A stretch of 64,000 nucleotides of DNA from Cryobacterium algoricola (GTDB lineage: Bacteria; Actinomycetota; Actinomycetes; Actinomycetales; Microbacteriaceae), in contig NZ_SOFG01000011.1 of the NCBI RefSeq assembly GCF_004402485.1, forward strand, positions 496,001 through 560,000. Direction: 5' to 3'. The notes under the pieces are model-generated. The model made no database searches, had not been told where the DNA came from, and was given only the letters and a program-made list of their open reading frames with translations. This document shows, in pieces, positions 28,875 through 37,645 of this stretch; position 1 is the stretch's first letter, and each line of letters begins with the position of its first letter. Made by a program: the position numbers and the translations under genes.

Positions 28875-31208
28875 TCAGCCCTGGGGCGGGGTGCCGCCGC
28901 TGAACCCGCTGAAGTCGCCGGAGGGCGGGCCGCCCTGGAAATCGGCGCTGCTTCCGTTGCTCGAACCGCCGAGGTTGGTAAGGCTCGAGCTCGTGTCGGC
29001 CGCGGTCCCCGGGATCGCGTCGCTCAGGTCGGCGAGGATCACGACGTCGCCGGCCGCGAGGCCGGAGGCGATCTCGGTGAGCTCGGCGCCGACGGCGCCG
29101 ACCGTGACGGTCGTCGAGGTCGAGACCCCGTTCACGAGCAGGTCGACGGTGTACGCCGACCCGTCGCGGTGCACGGCCGAGGTCGGCACGGTGAGCACGG
29201 CATCCGTGCTCTCGATCGCGACCGTGACCTGGGCGGAGGCTCCGGTGAGGATCGTGGCGTCCGTCGAGTCGACGGCGAGGGTGACCGCATACTTCGGCGT
29301 CGACGACGTCGAGACGTTCAGGATGCCGATGGAGCTGACGACCCCGGTCAGTTCCGTTTTCGTCGTGGCGAGTTCGATCGTCGCGGTCTGGCCGACGGCG
29401 AGGCTCGCGACGCTCGCGAGGGACACGGTCGAGTCGACGACGTAGCCGTCGTTACCGAGGATCGTGATCACGGCGGTGCTCGACGCCGCCGAGACGGTGT
29501 CGCCGGCGACGATCGAGACCGCGGCGACGGTTCCGGCATAGGGGGCCGTGAGGGTGGCGAGGGTGGCCTGCTTCTGGGCGATGGCGAGCTGGGCCTCCGC
29601 CGCCGCGATGTCGGCCCTGTCGGCGACGATCGTCTCAGCGGACGCGACCGTTGCCGTCGCCGTCGCCGTCGACCCGGTGCCGGTGCCGGCGTTGCCGGCG
29701 GCAGTCCCGGTCGCGCCCGTGACGGCGGATGCCGTCCCCGTCGTGGTCCCGGACGTGCTGCCTGTGGTTGCTGCGGCGGAACCGGTTGTCGTGCCTGTTG
29801 CGCCTGTTGCGCCGGTACTCGTGCCGGTGGCCCCCGTGGTCGCGGTCGCACCGCCGTTCGTGCCCGTCGTGCCGATCGTCGGTGCGGCGTTCGCGGCGGT
29901 GACGGCGTCGGTGAGGCCGGTGATGGCTGTGTTCAACGCGGTCACGAGGGTCAGCACGTCCTGCTGGGCCGTGTCGACGGTCTTCTGGCCGGAGAGAACC
30001 GCGGTGATCGCGGTCTGGCAGGCGGCCAGGTCGGCCTTAGCTGCGGCGAGTCGCTCGGCTGTGGTCGTCGGATCCGCGGTCGCCGTCGGGGTGGGGGTCG
30101 CGGTTTCGGTCGGCGTGGCCGCGGCATCCGTCGTGCCGGCGCTCGTGCCGGTCAAGTTGGTACCGGTTGCGTTCGCATCGATCGTCGCGGCGTCATCGAG
30201 GGCCGCGTCGATGAACGGCTTGCAGGTCGCGTCGGTCGAGGCCAGGGTCGCGTCGCTCGCGGCGAGCGCGGCCTGCGCGTCGGTGTATCTCGCGAGCAGC
30301 GCGGCCTGGGCCGCGGTGACCGCGGTCACGGCGGACATTACCGCCGCGTTGGGAACGGTCGAGGTCGAGCCGGTCGAGCCTGTCGAACCGGTCGTCGTGC
30401 CCGTGCCGGTTGCCGCGGTCGTTCCGGTCGACGAGCCGGTCGACGTCGTCCCTGTCGACCCGGTCGTGGCGGTCGTTGAGGTCGACGACGACGTGGTGGT
30501 GGCGGTCTGGGAGTCGAGGTCGTCGGTGAGGGCCTGCTCGGCGTTCGTGACGGTCTCCTCCGCCTTCGTGACGGCGGCGGCCAGGTCGGCCGCGTCGAGC
30601 GTTGCGAGGGTCTGGCCTGCTGCCACGGTTGCCCCGGCGGCGACGTCGACCGTAGCGACGGTCCCTCCGACGGAGAAGGCGGCGTCTTTCCTCGTGGTCG
30701 GCGCGACGGTGCCGGTCACGGCGAGGGACTGACTGACCGTCCCCGTCGCGGCGATGACGGTGCGGAAGTTACCGCTGTCCGTGCGGTTCATCGCATAGAC
30801 GACCCCGCCGCCCGAGGCGCACAGCACCGCGGTGACCGCGCCGAGGGCGATCAGGCGCCGGCGGCGCTTCGCAACGGCCTTGGCCGACCGAGCCGTCGTG
30901 GCGGACTTCGCGGTCATGGGCGACGCGCCGGACTCGGCCGGTGTCGCCAAGGATGCGCTTGCCGGCTCCGTCAGGCGTGTCGCGACGGCCTTGGCCGACC
31001 GGGCCGTCGTGGCGGACTTCGCGTTCGTGGGCGACGCGCCGGACGCGGCCGACGCCGCCAGGTATTCGCGTGCCGGCTCCGTCGCATCCTGCTGGGCGTC
31101 TTGGGCGGCGATTGCCGATGCGGTCGACAGCGCCGCTGCGGCCGCGGCTGCCGCTGCGGCCTCGGCGCGGGCCGCCCTGCGAGAGGCGCCGAAGGGAGTC
31201 CTACTCAT
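28875..31208 (-). CDS. Efflux adaptor (HlyD/MacA-type) with giant Thr/Gly-rich insertions
   Basis: 777 residues from ATG at 31208, which overlaps the preceding stop (ATGAGTAG). An Ala/Ser-rich cytoplasmic tail containing a 37-residue tandem repeat precedes one membrane segment (LIALGAVTAVLCASGGGVVY). A lipoyl half follows (VGGTVATVDVAAGATVAAGQ), then about 300 residues in which Thr/Gly/Ser/Ala-rich tracts alternate with helical pieces, then the second lipoyl half (LTAPYAGTVAAVSIVAGDTV) and the barrel domains. The tail is Gly/Ser/Phe-rich (GDFSGFSGGTPPQG). MacA-type adaptors are about 400 residues, so the hairpin is greatly expanded. Last gene of the efflux operon. Confidence 0.82.
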   Translation of the reverse strand: MSRTPFGASRRAARAEAAAAAAAAAALSTASAIAAQDAQQDATEPAREYLAASAASGASPTNAKSATTARSAKAVATRLTEPASASLATPAESGASPMTAKSATTARSAKAVAKRRRRLIALGAVTAVLCASGGGVVYAMNRTDSGNFRTVIAATGTVSQSLAVTGTVAPTTRKDAAFSVGGTVATVDVAAGATVAAGQTLATLDAADLAAAVTKAEETVTNAEQALTDDLDSQTATTTSSSTSTTATTGSTGTTSTGSSTGTTAATGTGTTTGSTGSTGSTSTVPNAAVMSAVTAVTAAQAALLARYTDAQAALAASDATLASTDATCKPFIDAALDDAATIDANATGTNLTGTSAGTTDAAATPTETATPTPTATADPTTTAERLAAAKADLAACQTAITAVLSGQKTVDTAQQDVLTLVTALNTAITGLTDAVTAANAAPTIGTTGTNGGATATTGATGTSTGATGATGTTTGSAAATTGSTSGTTTGTASAVTGATGTAAGNAGTGTGSTATATATVASAETIVADRADIAAAEAQLAIAQKQATLATLTAPYAGTVAAVSIVAGDTVSAASSTAVITILGNDGYVVDSTVSLASVASLAVGQTATIELATTKTELTGVVSSIGILNVSTSSTPKYAVTLAVDSTDATILTGASAQVTVAIESTDAVLTVPTSAVHRDGSAYTVDLLVNGVSTSTTVTVGAVGAELTEIASGLAAGDVVILADLSDAIPGTAADTSSSLTNLGGSSNGSSADFQGGPPSGDFSGFSGGTPPQG
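30871..31092. repeat. 111-bp tandem duplication inside the adaptor gene
   Basis: Two copies offset by 111 bp (starting 30871 and 30982) encode the repeated KSATTARSAKAVA block of the cytoplasmic tail. The period is a multiple of three, so the frame is kept. The copies differ at several positions, so the duplication is not brand-new. Confidence 0.65.
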
Positions 31209-32082
31209 GGGAGGTGCTCCCACCCGGGCGGGTGCCGCCGCCGAAGCCCGACCGCGAGACGCAGCCGTCCGCGGTGGCGGTCGAGATCTTCAGGGCTGTC
31301 GCGGCGAAGCCGCCGCTCGTGTCGGAGGCGCCGGTTGCCACGGCGCACGCGCCGACGACGAGGGCGCTCGAGTCGGAGGCGACCGTATTGAGGTAGGTGG
31401 TCGTGGACGCGACGGTGACCACGGTCGAGGTCGTGTCCGTGCTGCCCATGCCTGCTGCGTCGACGGTGATCGAGTCAGCGGCAACCGCGGTGACGAGTCC
31501 GCTGACCGGGAAGCCGCCGGCCATCCCGCCCGGAGCGCCGGTGGCGCCGTCGCTCGGCATGTCGGTCGGCATGTCGGTCGGCATGTCGGTCGGTGCAGTT
31601 CCGTCGGGGGCACCGCTCGGCATCGTGCCGTCCGCCCCGCCCATTCCTCCTGCGCCTCCGCCGCGGTTACCCGTCGTGCAGGCACCGTCCACGGCGTCGG
31701 TCACGGTCACGGTCGTCGCCGCGGTGGCCACGGTCGTGCCGCTCGCCGCGGTGAAGCCGGCGACGGTGACACAGCGGCCGACGGAGACATCCGTCAGCGC
31801 GCCGGTCACGGTCGCGGTGATCGTCGTCGCCGCCGTGTAGGACACGGCGGTCTGGGTGCTGGAATCCTGCACCTGCAGGATGCCGGCGGCCACCGAGGCG
31901 ATGGTGCCGTTGATGCCCCCGTCGCCCTGCCCGCCTGCCGATGCCGCCGGGGCAGACGACGCGGCCGGGACCGCTGCCGTGCTCGCCCCCGCGGCGCACC
32001 CGGTCAGGAGCAGCACCCCGCCGAGGGCGAGCAGGACTCCGAAGTTGGTGGCGAAACGGGTGGTCGGTCGAGTGTGGGTCAT
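31201..32082 (-). CDS. DUF5666-like lipoprotein in efflux operon
   Basis: 293 residues from ATG at 32082, which has GGAG upstream. The longer frame to 32217 lacks a ribosome site. Lipobox LLLTGC gives an N-terminal lipidated Cys. Two small beta-rich repeats (GTIASVAAGILQVQD and VTAVAADSITVDA) resemble DUF5666-type domains. Each ends with paired cysteines, and they are joined by a linker with TDMPTDMPTDMPSD repeats. Its stop overlaps the start of the adaptor at 28875-31208. A role as a surface or periplasm-side partner of the exporter is inferred from the operon. Confidence 0.65.
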   Translation of the reverse strand: MTHTRPTTRFATNFGVLLALGGVLLLTGCAAGASTAAVPAASSAPAASAGGQGDGGINGTIASVAAGILQVQDSSTQTAVSYTAATTITATVTGALTDVSVGRCVTVAGFTAASGTTVATAATTVTVTDAVDGACTTGNRGGGAGGMGGADGTMPSGAPDGTAPTDMPTDMPTDMPSDGATGAPGGMAGGFPVSGLVTAVAADSITVDAAGMGSTDTTSTVVTVASTTTYLNTVASDSSALVVGACAVATGASDTSGGFAATALKISTATADGCVSRSGFGGGTRPGGSTSHE

Positions 32083-32197
32083 GAGGTCTCCAATGGACGT
32101 GGAACAGGACGTGAAACGGTGGCTGAAGCGGATGTCCGCGGCGGGTTCTGGCCGCCGGGCGAGGCGTTCTGGGCGAAGGTTCGGGTGACGCGCACGG

Positions 32198-33430
32198 CTA
32201 CTCGCTCCTGAGCGCATCGATCGGCGCGAGCTTGGCCGCCCGGGTGGCCGGGTAGACCCCGAAGACGATGCCGATGGCGATTGCCACCCCGATGGACAGT
32301 CCGACCGCGAGCGGGGACACCACGATCGAGCTGCCGATCACCGCGGGCAGGGTCAGGGCCGCGACGACGCCGATCACGGCGCCGAGGATCCCGCCGGACA
32401 GCCCGAGGATGGCCGCCTCGATCAGGAACTGGCGCCGGATCGCCCACGGCGGGGCGCCGAGCGCCTTGCGGAGCCCGATCTCCCTGGTGCGTTCGGAAAC
32501 CGAGACGAGCATGATGTTCATCACGCCGATGCCGCCGACGAGGAGCGACAGCCCGGCCACACCGGTGAGCAGGATCGTCAGGGTCTGGTAGACCGCTGTC
32601 GCGGTGCTGACCAGGGCGTCCTGGCTGCTGATCGTGAAGTCGGCGTCGTCCGTCGAGGAGATCGAGTGCAGGTTGAGCAGGAGCGCGTCGGCCTCCTGGT
32701 AGGCCGCGGAGAGCTGGGTGTCCGAGGCGGCCTGCAGGTAGATCGTCGACACCGCGTTGCTCGCGGTGCCGCCGACGAGGTCGGTGGCCGCCGTGCTGAA
32801 GGGCACGATGGCCACGTCGTCGAGGTTGCTCGACGAGTCCGACCCCGCCGTGGCAAGCACTCCGACCACCTGGAAGGTCTTGTCGCTGATCACGACGGAC
32901 TGGCCGACCACGTTCTGAGTGCCGAAGAGTTCGTTTGCGGTCTCCGAGCCGAGCACGACGACCGCGGCGGAGGCATCCGCTTGGGCCTGGGTGAAGAAGG
33001 CCCCGCGGGCGAGGGTGCGCTGCCGCACGGATGTCCACGCGGTCGTCGTTCCCGTGACGGTCGTCGTCCAGTTGGTGTCGTTGGCCGTGAGTGACAGCGA
33101 GGTGGTGCTCTCCGGGGCGACCCCGGAGATGTCGGGAGCGTTCACCGTTGACGTGAGTGCCTCGGCATCCTTGATCGTCAAGGTCGCACTCGTGCCGAAA
33201 CCGCCGCGGGCTCCCGTGGTGCTCGTGCTGCTGCCGGGGGCGACGATGAGCAGGTTGCTGCCGAGGGAGCTGATCTGGGCGCTCACGTCGAGCTGGGTGC
33301 CGAGGCCGAGGCCGACGGTCAGGATGACCGCGGCGATGCCGATCAGGATGCCGAGGATCGTGAGCATCGAGCGCAGGGCGTGGGAGTAGACGGCACTCCA
33401 GCTGGTGCGGAAACTCTCCATCCAGGTCAT
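32198..33430 (-). CDS. MacB-type ABC transporter permease (FtsX domain)
   Basis: 410 residues. TM1 near the N-terminus (SMLTILGILIGIAAVILTVG) is followed by a large extracytoplasmic MacB periplasmic domain (about 55-270, with VVVLGSETANELFG and VVISDKTFQVVGV). Three further helices follow (starting LTILLTGVAGLSLLVGGIGV), with the cytoplasmic motif SERTREIGLRKALGA contacting the ATPase. Overlaps the ATPase gene by ATGA. With the adaptor it should form a MacAB-like exporter for peptides, lipids or drugs. Confidence 0.92.
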   Translation of the reverse strand: MTWMESFRTSWSAVYSHALRSMLTILGILIGIAAVILTVGLGLGTQLDVSAQISSLGSNLLIVAPGSSTSTTGARGGFGTSATLTIKDAEALTSTVNAPDISGVAPESTTSLSLTANDTNWTTTVTGTTTAWTSVRQRTLARGAFFTQAQADASAAVVVLGSETANELFGTQNVVGQSVVISDKTFQVVGVLATAGSDSSSNLDDVAIVPFSTAATDLVGGTASNAVSTIYLQAASDTQLSAAYQEADALLLNLHSISSTDDADFTISSQDALVSTATAVYQTLTILLTGVAGLSLLVGGIGVMNIMLVSVSERTREIGLRKALGAPPWAIRRQFLIEAAILGLSGGILGAVIGVVAALTLPAVIGSSIVVSPLAVGLSIGVAIAIGIVFGVYPATRAAKLAPIDALRSE

Positions 33431-34155
33431 GCTGCGTTCACCTCGTCCCTGACGATGGCGCCGTCCTTGACCCAGACGATCCGGCGGGCGCGCTGGGCGA
33501 CCTCGAGTTCGTGGGTGATCAGGACGATCGTGCGGCCCAGGTTGTTGAGCTCGTCGAACAGGCTGAGCACGTCGCGGGTCGACACCGAGTCCAGGTTTCC
33601 GGTCGGTTCGTCGGCGAGGATCATCGTCGGTTCCCCGACGAGGGCCCTCGCCACGGCGACGCGCTGCTGCTGGCCGCCGCTCATCTCTCCCGGTTTGTTG
33701 TCGAGGCGGTCGCCGAGGCCGACGCGTTCGAGGGCGCGGCTCGCGCGCTTCTTGCGTTCCTCGCGCGGCACGTGCCCATAGACGAGGGGAAGTTCGACGT
33801 TGCGCCAGGCCGGGAGCGAGGACAGCAGGTTGAAGCCCTGGAAGACGAAGCCGATCTGCTGGTTGCGCACGCTCGCGAGTTCGATCTCGTCGAGCTCCTC
33901 GACGTCGGTGCCGCCGAGGCGGTACTGGCCGCGGGTGAGGGTGTCGAGGCAGCCGAGGATGTTCATGATGGTGGATTTCCCGGAGCCGGACGGCCCCATG
34001 ATGGCGACGTATTCGCCCTCGTGGATGGCGAGGTTGATCCCTTTCAGCGCTTCGAATTCGATGGTGCCCGAGGTATAGGTCTTCCCTGCGTCGATGAGCT
34101 CGATCACGGGGCCCGGGGCATCCGCTTCGAGCGGGTTCGTGAGCGGCTCAACCAC
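33427..34155 (-). CDS. MacB/LolD-type ABC transporter ATPase
   Basis: 242 residues with all ABC motifs: Walker A GPSGSGKST, Q-loop FVFQGFNLL, signature MSGGQQQRVAVARAL, Walker B MILADEPTGNLD and the H-loop in VLITHELEVA. It is cotranscribed with the adaptor upstream (8-base overlap) and the permease downstream (4-base overlap). Confidence 0.95.
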   Translation of the reverse strand: MVEPLTNPLEADAPGPVIELIDAGKTYTSGTIEFEALKGINLAIHEGEYVAIMGPSGSGKSTIMNILGCLDTLTRGQYRLGGTDVEELDEIELASVRNQQIGFVFQGFNLLSSLPAWRNVELPLVYGHVPREERKKRASRALERVGLGDRLDNKPGEMSGGQQQRVAVARALVGEPTMILADEPTGNLDSVSTRDVLSLFDELNNLGRTIVLITHELEVAQRARRIVWVKDGAIVRDEVNAA

Positions 34156-35371
34156 CGTTCGACCCGCTTCCCTGGGTGAACCCGGCGGGCGGGCCGCCGG
34201 TCGGGAATCCGCCGCTGCCGCCGCTCTGCCGGTTGGTCGTCGAGCCGCTGTTGCCGGAGCCCGGGGTGAACGTCACGACCACGACGTCGTCGCCCTCCGC
34301 GATCCCGGTGAGGATCTCGGTGAGGTTGCCGACGGTCTCGCCGACCGTGACGGTCGTCGCGACGGCGGTGCCGGCGGCGTCGAGGGTCTTCACGGTCGAC
34401 ACGCCGTCCGCGGTCGTGACCGCGGCGCTCGGAATCGTGAGCACGTTGGTGCGGCGCTCGTAGACGATCTTGGCCGTGACGGCCACTCCGTCGTAGAGTC
34501 CGTCCGGATCGCCGGTGACGGCGACGACGACGGGGTAGGTGACCGCGCCGGAGGTGGTGGACGGCAGGATGCCGACGGACTGCACGGTCCCGAAGAACGC
34601 GGTGCCGTCGTCGAGGGCGAGCTCGACCTGGTCGTTGACCGCGACCTGGGCGATGTCCGACTCGCCGATGTCGAGGGACAGCGACCACGAGTCGGTGCCG
34701 ACGATGCTGAAGTCGGCGGTGCTCGTCGAGGAGCTGGACGAGGTCGAGGCTGTCGAGGCGGTTGCGCCGCCACCGGCCCCTGCACTGCCCGAGCTGCCCG
34801 AGGAGATCACGTCGCCGACGGCGACGTTGACCGCGGTGACGAGGCCGGCCGACGGGGCGGTGAGGGTCGCACCGGCGACCGCGGCCTGCGCGGTCACGAC
34901 GGCCGCCTCATCCACGGCGACGGATGCCGTCTGGGCCGCGATCTGCGCGACGGCGGCCGAGGTGCCGTCACTGTCGCTCACGCTCGACGCGAGTTTGGCC
35001 CGGGCGGTTGCGAGCGTCGCCTGCGCTTCGAGCACGGCGGCATCGAGGCTGAGCGTGTCGACCGTCGCGAGCACCTGGCCGGCGGTCACGGTGGTCCCCG
35101 CCACGACCGGGACGGCCGTGACGGTGCCGGACACGGCGAAGCTGACCGAGTCGTTCACGGTCGGGGTCGCGGTGCCGTCGCTGTCGACGGTCTGCTGCAT
35201 GGTCGTGAGGCTCGCGGCGACGGTGATCGGAGCGGCGACCTTGGTCTTGGTGTTCGCGGGGACGGCGAAACCGAACCAGTAGATGCTGCCGCCCGCGAGG
35301 GCGAGCACGACGACGCCGGCAACCACCCAGGTTCGTGGGCGGATGTGCGTGAGAAACTGTGGCCGTTTCAT
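34148..35371 (-). CDS. Efflux adaptor subunit (HlyD/MacA-type)
   Basis: 407 residues from the ATG at 35371, with GGAG upstream. One membrane anchor (WVVAGVVVLALAGGSIYWFG) precedes the adaptor core: lipoyl half FAVSGTVTAVPVVAGTTVTA, a helical hairpin of normal length, second lipoyl half LTAPSAGLVTAVNVAVGDVI, and the barrel and membrane-proximal domains. The C-terminus is Gly/Ser-rich (GGSGGFPTGGPPAGF). First gene of the five-gene exporter operon. A second, much longer adaptor closes it (28875-31208). Confidence 0.88.
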   Translation of the reverse strand: MKRPQFLTHIRPRTWVVAGVVVLALAGGSIYWFGFAVPANTKTKVAAPITVAASLTTMQQTVDSDGTATPTVNDSVSFAVSGTVTAVPVVAGTTVTAGQVLATVDTLSLDAAVLEAQATLATARAKLASSVSDSDGTSAAVAQIAAQTASVAVDEAAVVTAQAAVAGATLTAPSAGLVTAVNVAVGDVISSGSSGSAGAGGGATASTASTSSSSSTSTADFSIVGTDSWSLSLDIGESDIAQVAVNDQVELALDDGTAFFGTVQSVGILPSTTSGAVTYPVVVAVTGDPDGLYDGVAVTAKIVYERRTNVLTIPSAAVTTADGVSTVKTLDAAGTAVATTVTVGETVGNLTEILTGIAEGDDVVVVTFTPGSGNSGSTTNRQSGGSGGFPTGGPPAGFTQGSGSNGG

Positions 35372-35562
35372 GGTCTCCTCGATAGCTCGTGCGCGGCCTT
35401 TCGACTGCCGCGTCGGCAACGGTACGCAGCAGGGCTATGGCCCCGGCATCCACCGGCTATCAGTTCCCGATGAGCCCCGGAGCGGGCTGAGGAGCGAGGC
35501 ACGGGTCGTGCGCGAGCCGGGCGCGGATGCCGGGCGAAGCATCCGCCGATAACATTGCTGTC

Positions 35563-36051
35563 ATGGCAGACTCAACGTTCGACATCGTCAGCAAGGTCGA
35601 CCCGATGGAGGTCGACAACGCCCTCAACCAGGCCCACAAGGAAGTCGCGCAGCGCTACGACTTCAAGAATGTCGGCGCCTCGATCGAGATGAGCGGCGAA
35701 AAGGTGCTCATGAAGGCGAGCTCGGAGGAGCGCGTCAAGGCGATCCTCGAGGTCTTCGAATCCAAGCTCATCAAGCGCGGCATCTCGCTGCGCAGCCTCG
35801 ATGCGGGCGACCCGTACGCCTCGGGCAAGGAATTCCGGATCGAGGCCTCGATGAAGGCCGGCATCGACCAGGAGAACGCGAAGAAGATCGGCAAGATCAT
35901 CCGCGACGAAGGCCCCAAGGGCGTCAAGAGCCAGATCCAGGGCGACGAGCTCCGGGTGAGCTCGAAGAGCCGCGACGACCTGCAGGCCACGATGGCGCTG
36001 CTCAAGGGCAAGGACCTCGACGTCGCCCTGCAGTTCGTCAACTTCCGGTAG
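35563..36051 (+). CDS. YajQ-family nucleotide-binding protein
   Basis: 162 residues from ATG at 35563, the family's usual length. The start [20 protein letters not shown], the core [20 protein letters not shown] and the end [12 protein letters not shown] are diagnostic. Some members bind cyclic di-GMP and others nucleic acids. Which applies here is not visible. It is divergent from the exporter operon. Confidence 0.9.
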   Translation: MADSTFDIVSKVDPMEVDNALNQAHKEVAQRYDFKNVGASIEMSGEKVLMKASSEERVKAILEVFESKLIKRGISLRSLDAGDPYASGKEFRIEASMKAGIDQENAKKIGKIIRDEGPKGVKSQIQGDELRVSSKSRDDLQATMALLKGKDLDVALQFVNFR

Positions 36052-36067
36052 GCATCCGGGCATCCTC

Positions 36068-36178
36068 GTGACGCCGTTCCACAAGCTGGCGCTGCTGAGC
36101 CCGAACACCACTACTGCGGACGCCGACGGCCGCCTCACCATGTTCGGCGAGGCGGTCGGCGAACTCCTCGCGTCCTAG
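36068..36178 (+). pseudogene. Possible gene remnant downstream of yajQ
   Basis: GTG-started 36-codon frame (FHKLALLSPNTTTADADGRL, then MFGEAVGELLAS) that looks like the C-terminal end of a larger protein, but it has no upstream part and no ribosome site. It overlaps the stop of the FprA gene on the other strand. It may be decayed coding sequence. Confidence 0.25.
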
Positions 36179-37635
36179 GCGGAGGCGGTCGCTGCTGCCG
36201 GCGCGACGGCGCGGGAAATGGCGACCATCTCGTCGCGGGGCACGACCTTGATCCGCACCCGGCCCTCGGCCGCACCGAGCGCCTGCTCGTGCTGGTCGAG
36301 GCGGTGCCAGCCGTCGAGGTTCGTGTATTCGACGCCGCGTTCGTCGAGGAGCGCGACGATGCTCTCTTCCGACGGGGATTCCGGCCGCCACCAGTTGCCG
36401 AGGTCGTTGATCAGGTGCCGCACGGTCTCCATCGCGTCGGACTTGGTGTGCCCGATCAGGCCGACCGGCCCGCGCTTGATCCACCCGGTCGCGTACACGC
36501 CGTAGAGCTGCTGGTTGGCGCTGCCCGCACCGGACGACGGGTCGCCCTTGGAGAGCACCTGCCCTTCGCGGTTCGGGATCACGCCGTGCTTCTTGTCGAA
36601 CGGCACTCCGGGCAGCGGCGAGCCGAAATACCCGACCGCACGGTACACGGCCTGCACCGGCAGCTCGCGGATCTCCCCGGTGCCCACGACGCCGCCCTGG
36701 CCGTCCGGCGCGGTGCGTTCGTAGCGGATGCCGCCGACCCGGCCGGTGCCGTCGTCGATCAGTTCCAGGGGCTTGGCGAAGAAGTGCAGGTGCAGCCGGC
36801 GGCTCGCACCGGCCTGCGGGTCCTCGGCGAGCTTGTGCGCGCGTTCGCGCCACTTGCCGAGCACCTTGTCGATCACGAAGACCTGCTTGTTGCTGGCCAC
36901 GGCCGCGCGCGCGGCGTCGTCGTAGTCGAAGTCCTCGTCGTAGACGACGATGTCGACGTCGGGCAGTTCGCCAAGCTCGCGCAGTTCGAGGGGGGTGAAC
37001 TTCACGGATGTCGGTCCGCGGCGTCCGAAGATGTGCACGTCGGTCACGGGTGAGGCCTTGAGCCCGTCGTAGACGTTGGCCGGGATCTCGGTGGGCAGCA
37101 GGTCGTCAGCGTGCTTCGCGAGGATCCGTGCGACGTCGAGGGCGACGTTGCCGTTGCCGATCACGGCGACCTGCTTCGCCTCGAGCGGCCAGGTGCGCGG
37201 GTAGTCGGGGTGGCCGTCGAACCAGCTGACGAAGCGGGCGGCACCATAGGAGCCGACGAGGTCGATGCCGGGGATCCTCAGGTCGGCGTCGCGCACGGCG
37301 CCGGTCGCGAAGATGACGGCGTTGTAGTGCTTCCGGAGGTCGTCGAGGGTGATGTCCTCGCCGAAGCGCACGTTGCCGAAGATGCGGATGTCGCCGCGGT
37401 CGAGCACGTCGCGCAGGGCGGAGATGATGCCCTTGATCCGCGGGTGGTCCGGTGCGACGCCGTAGCGCACGAGCCCGTACGGCGCGGGAAGGTGGTCGAA
37501 CAGGTCGATCGAGACGTCGAAGTTGCGTTCCGCCTTGAGCAGGATGTCCGCGGCGTAGATGCCGGCGGGTCCTGCGCCGACGATCGCCAGGCGCAGCTTC
37601 GCGGGTCGCTGGTCGGTGGGGCGCTTCTCGGTCAT
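36175..37635 (-). CDS. fprA: Ferredoxin/NADP reductase, FprA (adrenodoxin-reductase) type
   Basis: 486 residues. FAD-binding LAIVGAGPAGIYAADILL (15-32) is followed by family signatures DHLPAPYGLVRYGVAPDHP and KGIISALRDVLD, and the NADP-binding part VAVIGNGNVALDVARILAKH. The C-terminal ATGWIKRGPVGLIGHTKSDA is typical of FprA. It moves electrons between NADPH and ferredoxins or cytochrome P450 partners, none of which is encoded nearby. It is 10 bp downstream of the polyprenyl synthase gene and may share its transcript. Confidence 0.9.
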   Translation of the reverse strand: MTEKRPTDQRPAKLRLAIVGAGPAGIYAADILLKAERNFDVSIDLFDHLPAPYGLVRYGVAPDHPRIKGIISALRDVLDRGDIRIFGNVRFGEDITLDDLRKHYNAVIFATGAVRDADLRIPGIDLVGSYGAARFVSWFDGHPDYPRTWPLEAKQVAVIGNGNVALDVARILAKHADDLLPTEIPANVYDGLKASPVTDVHIFGRRGPTSVKFTPLELRELGELPDVDIVVYDEDFDYDDAARAAVASNKQVFVIDKVLGKWRERAHKLAEDPQAGASRRLHLHFFAKPLELIDDGTGRVGGIRYERTAPDGQGGVVGTGEIRELPVQAVYRAVGYFGSPLPGVPFDKKHGVIPNREGQVLSKGDPSSGAGSANQQLYGVYATGWIKRGPVGLIGHTKSDAMETVRHLINDLGNWWRPESPSEESIVALLDERGVEYTNLDGWHRLDQHEQALGAAEGRVRIKVVPRDEMVAISRAVAPAAATASA

Positions 37636-37645
37636 GACGACCTTT

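Noticed and set aside
29169..30732. Long Val/Arg-rich plus-strand frames opposite the large adaptor gene
   Set aside because: They are complements of the Thr/Gly/Ala repeats and have no start signal or domain.
31555..31600. Short direct repeats (GGCATGTCGGTC) that might suggest a CRISPR or minisatellite
   Set aside because: They encode the TDMPTDMPTDMP linker of the lipoprotein in frame, and there are no spacers.
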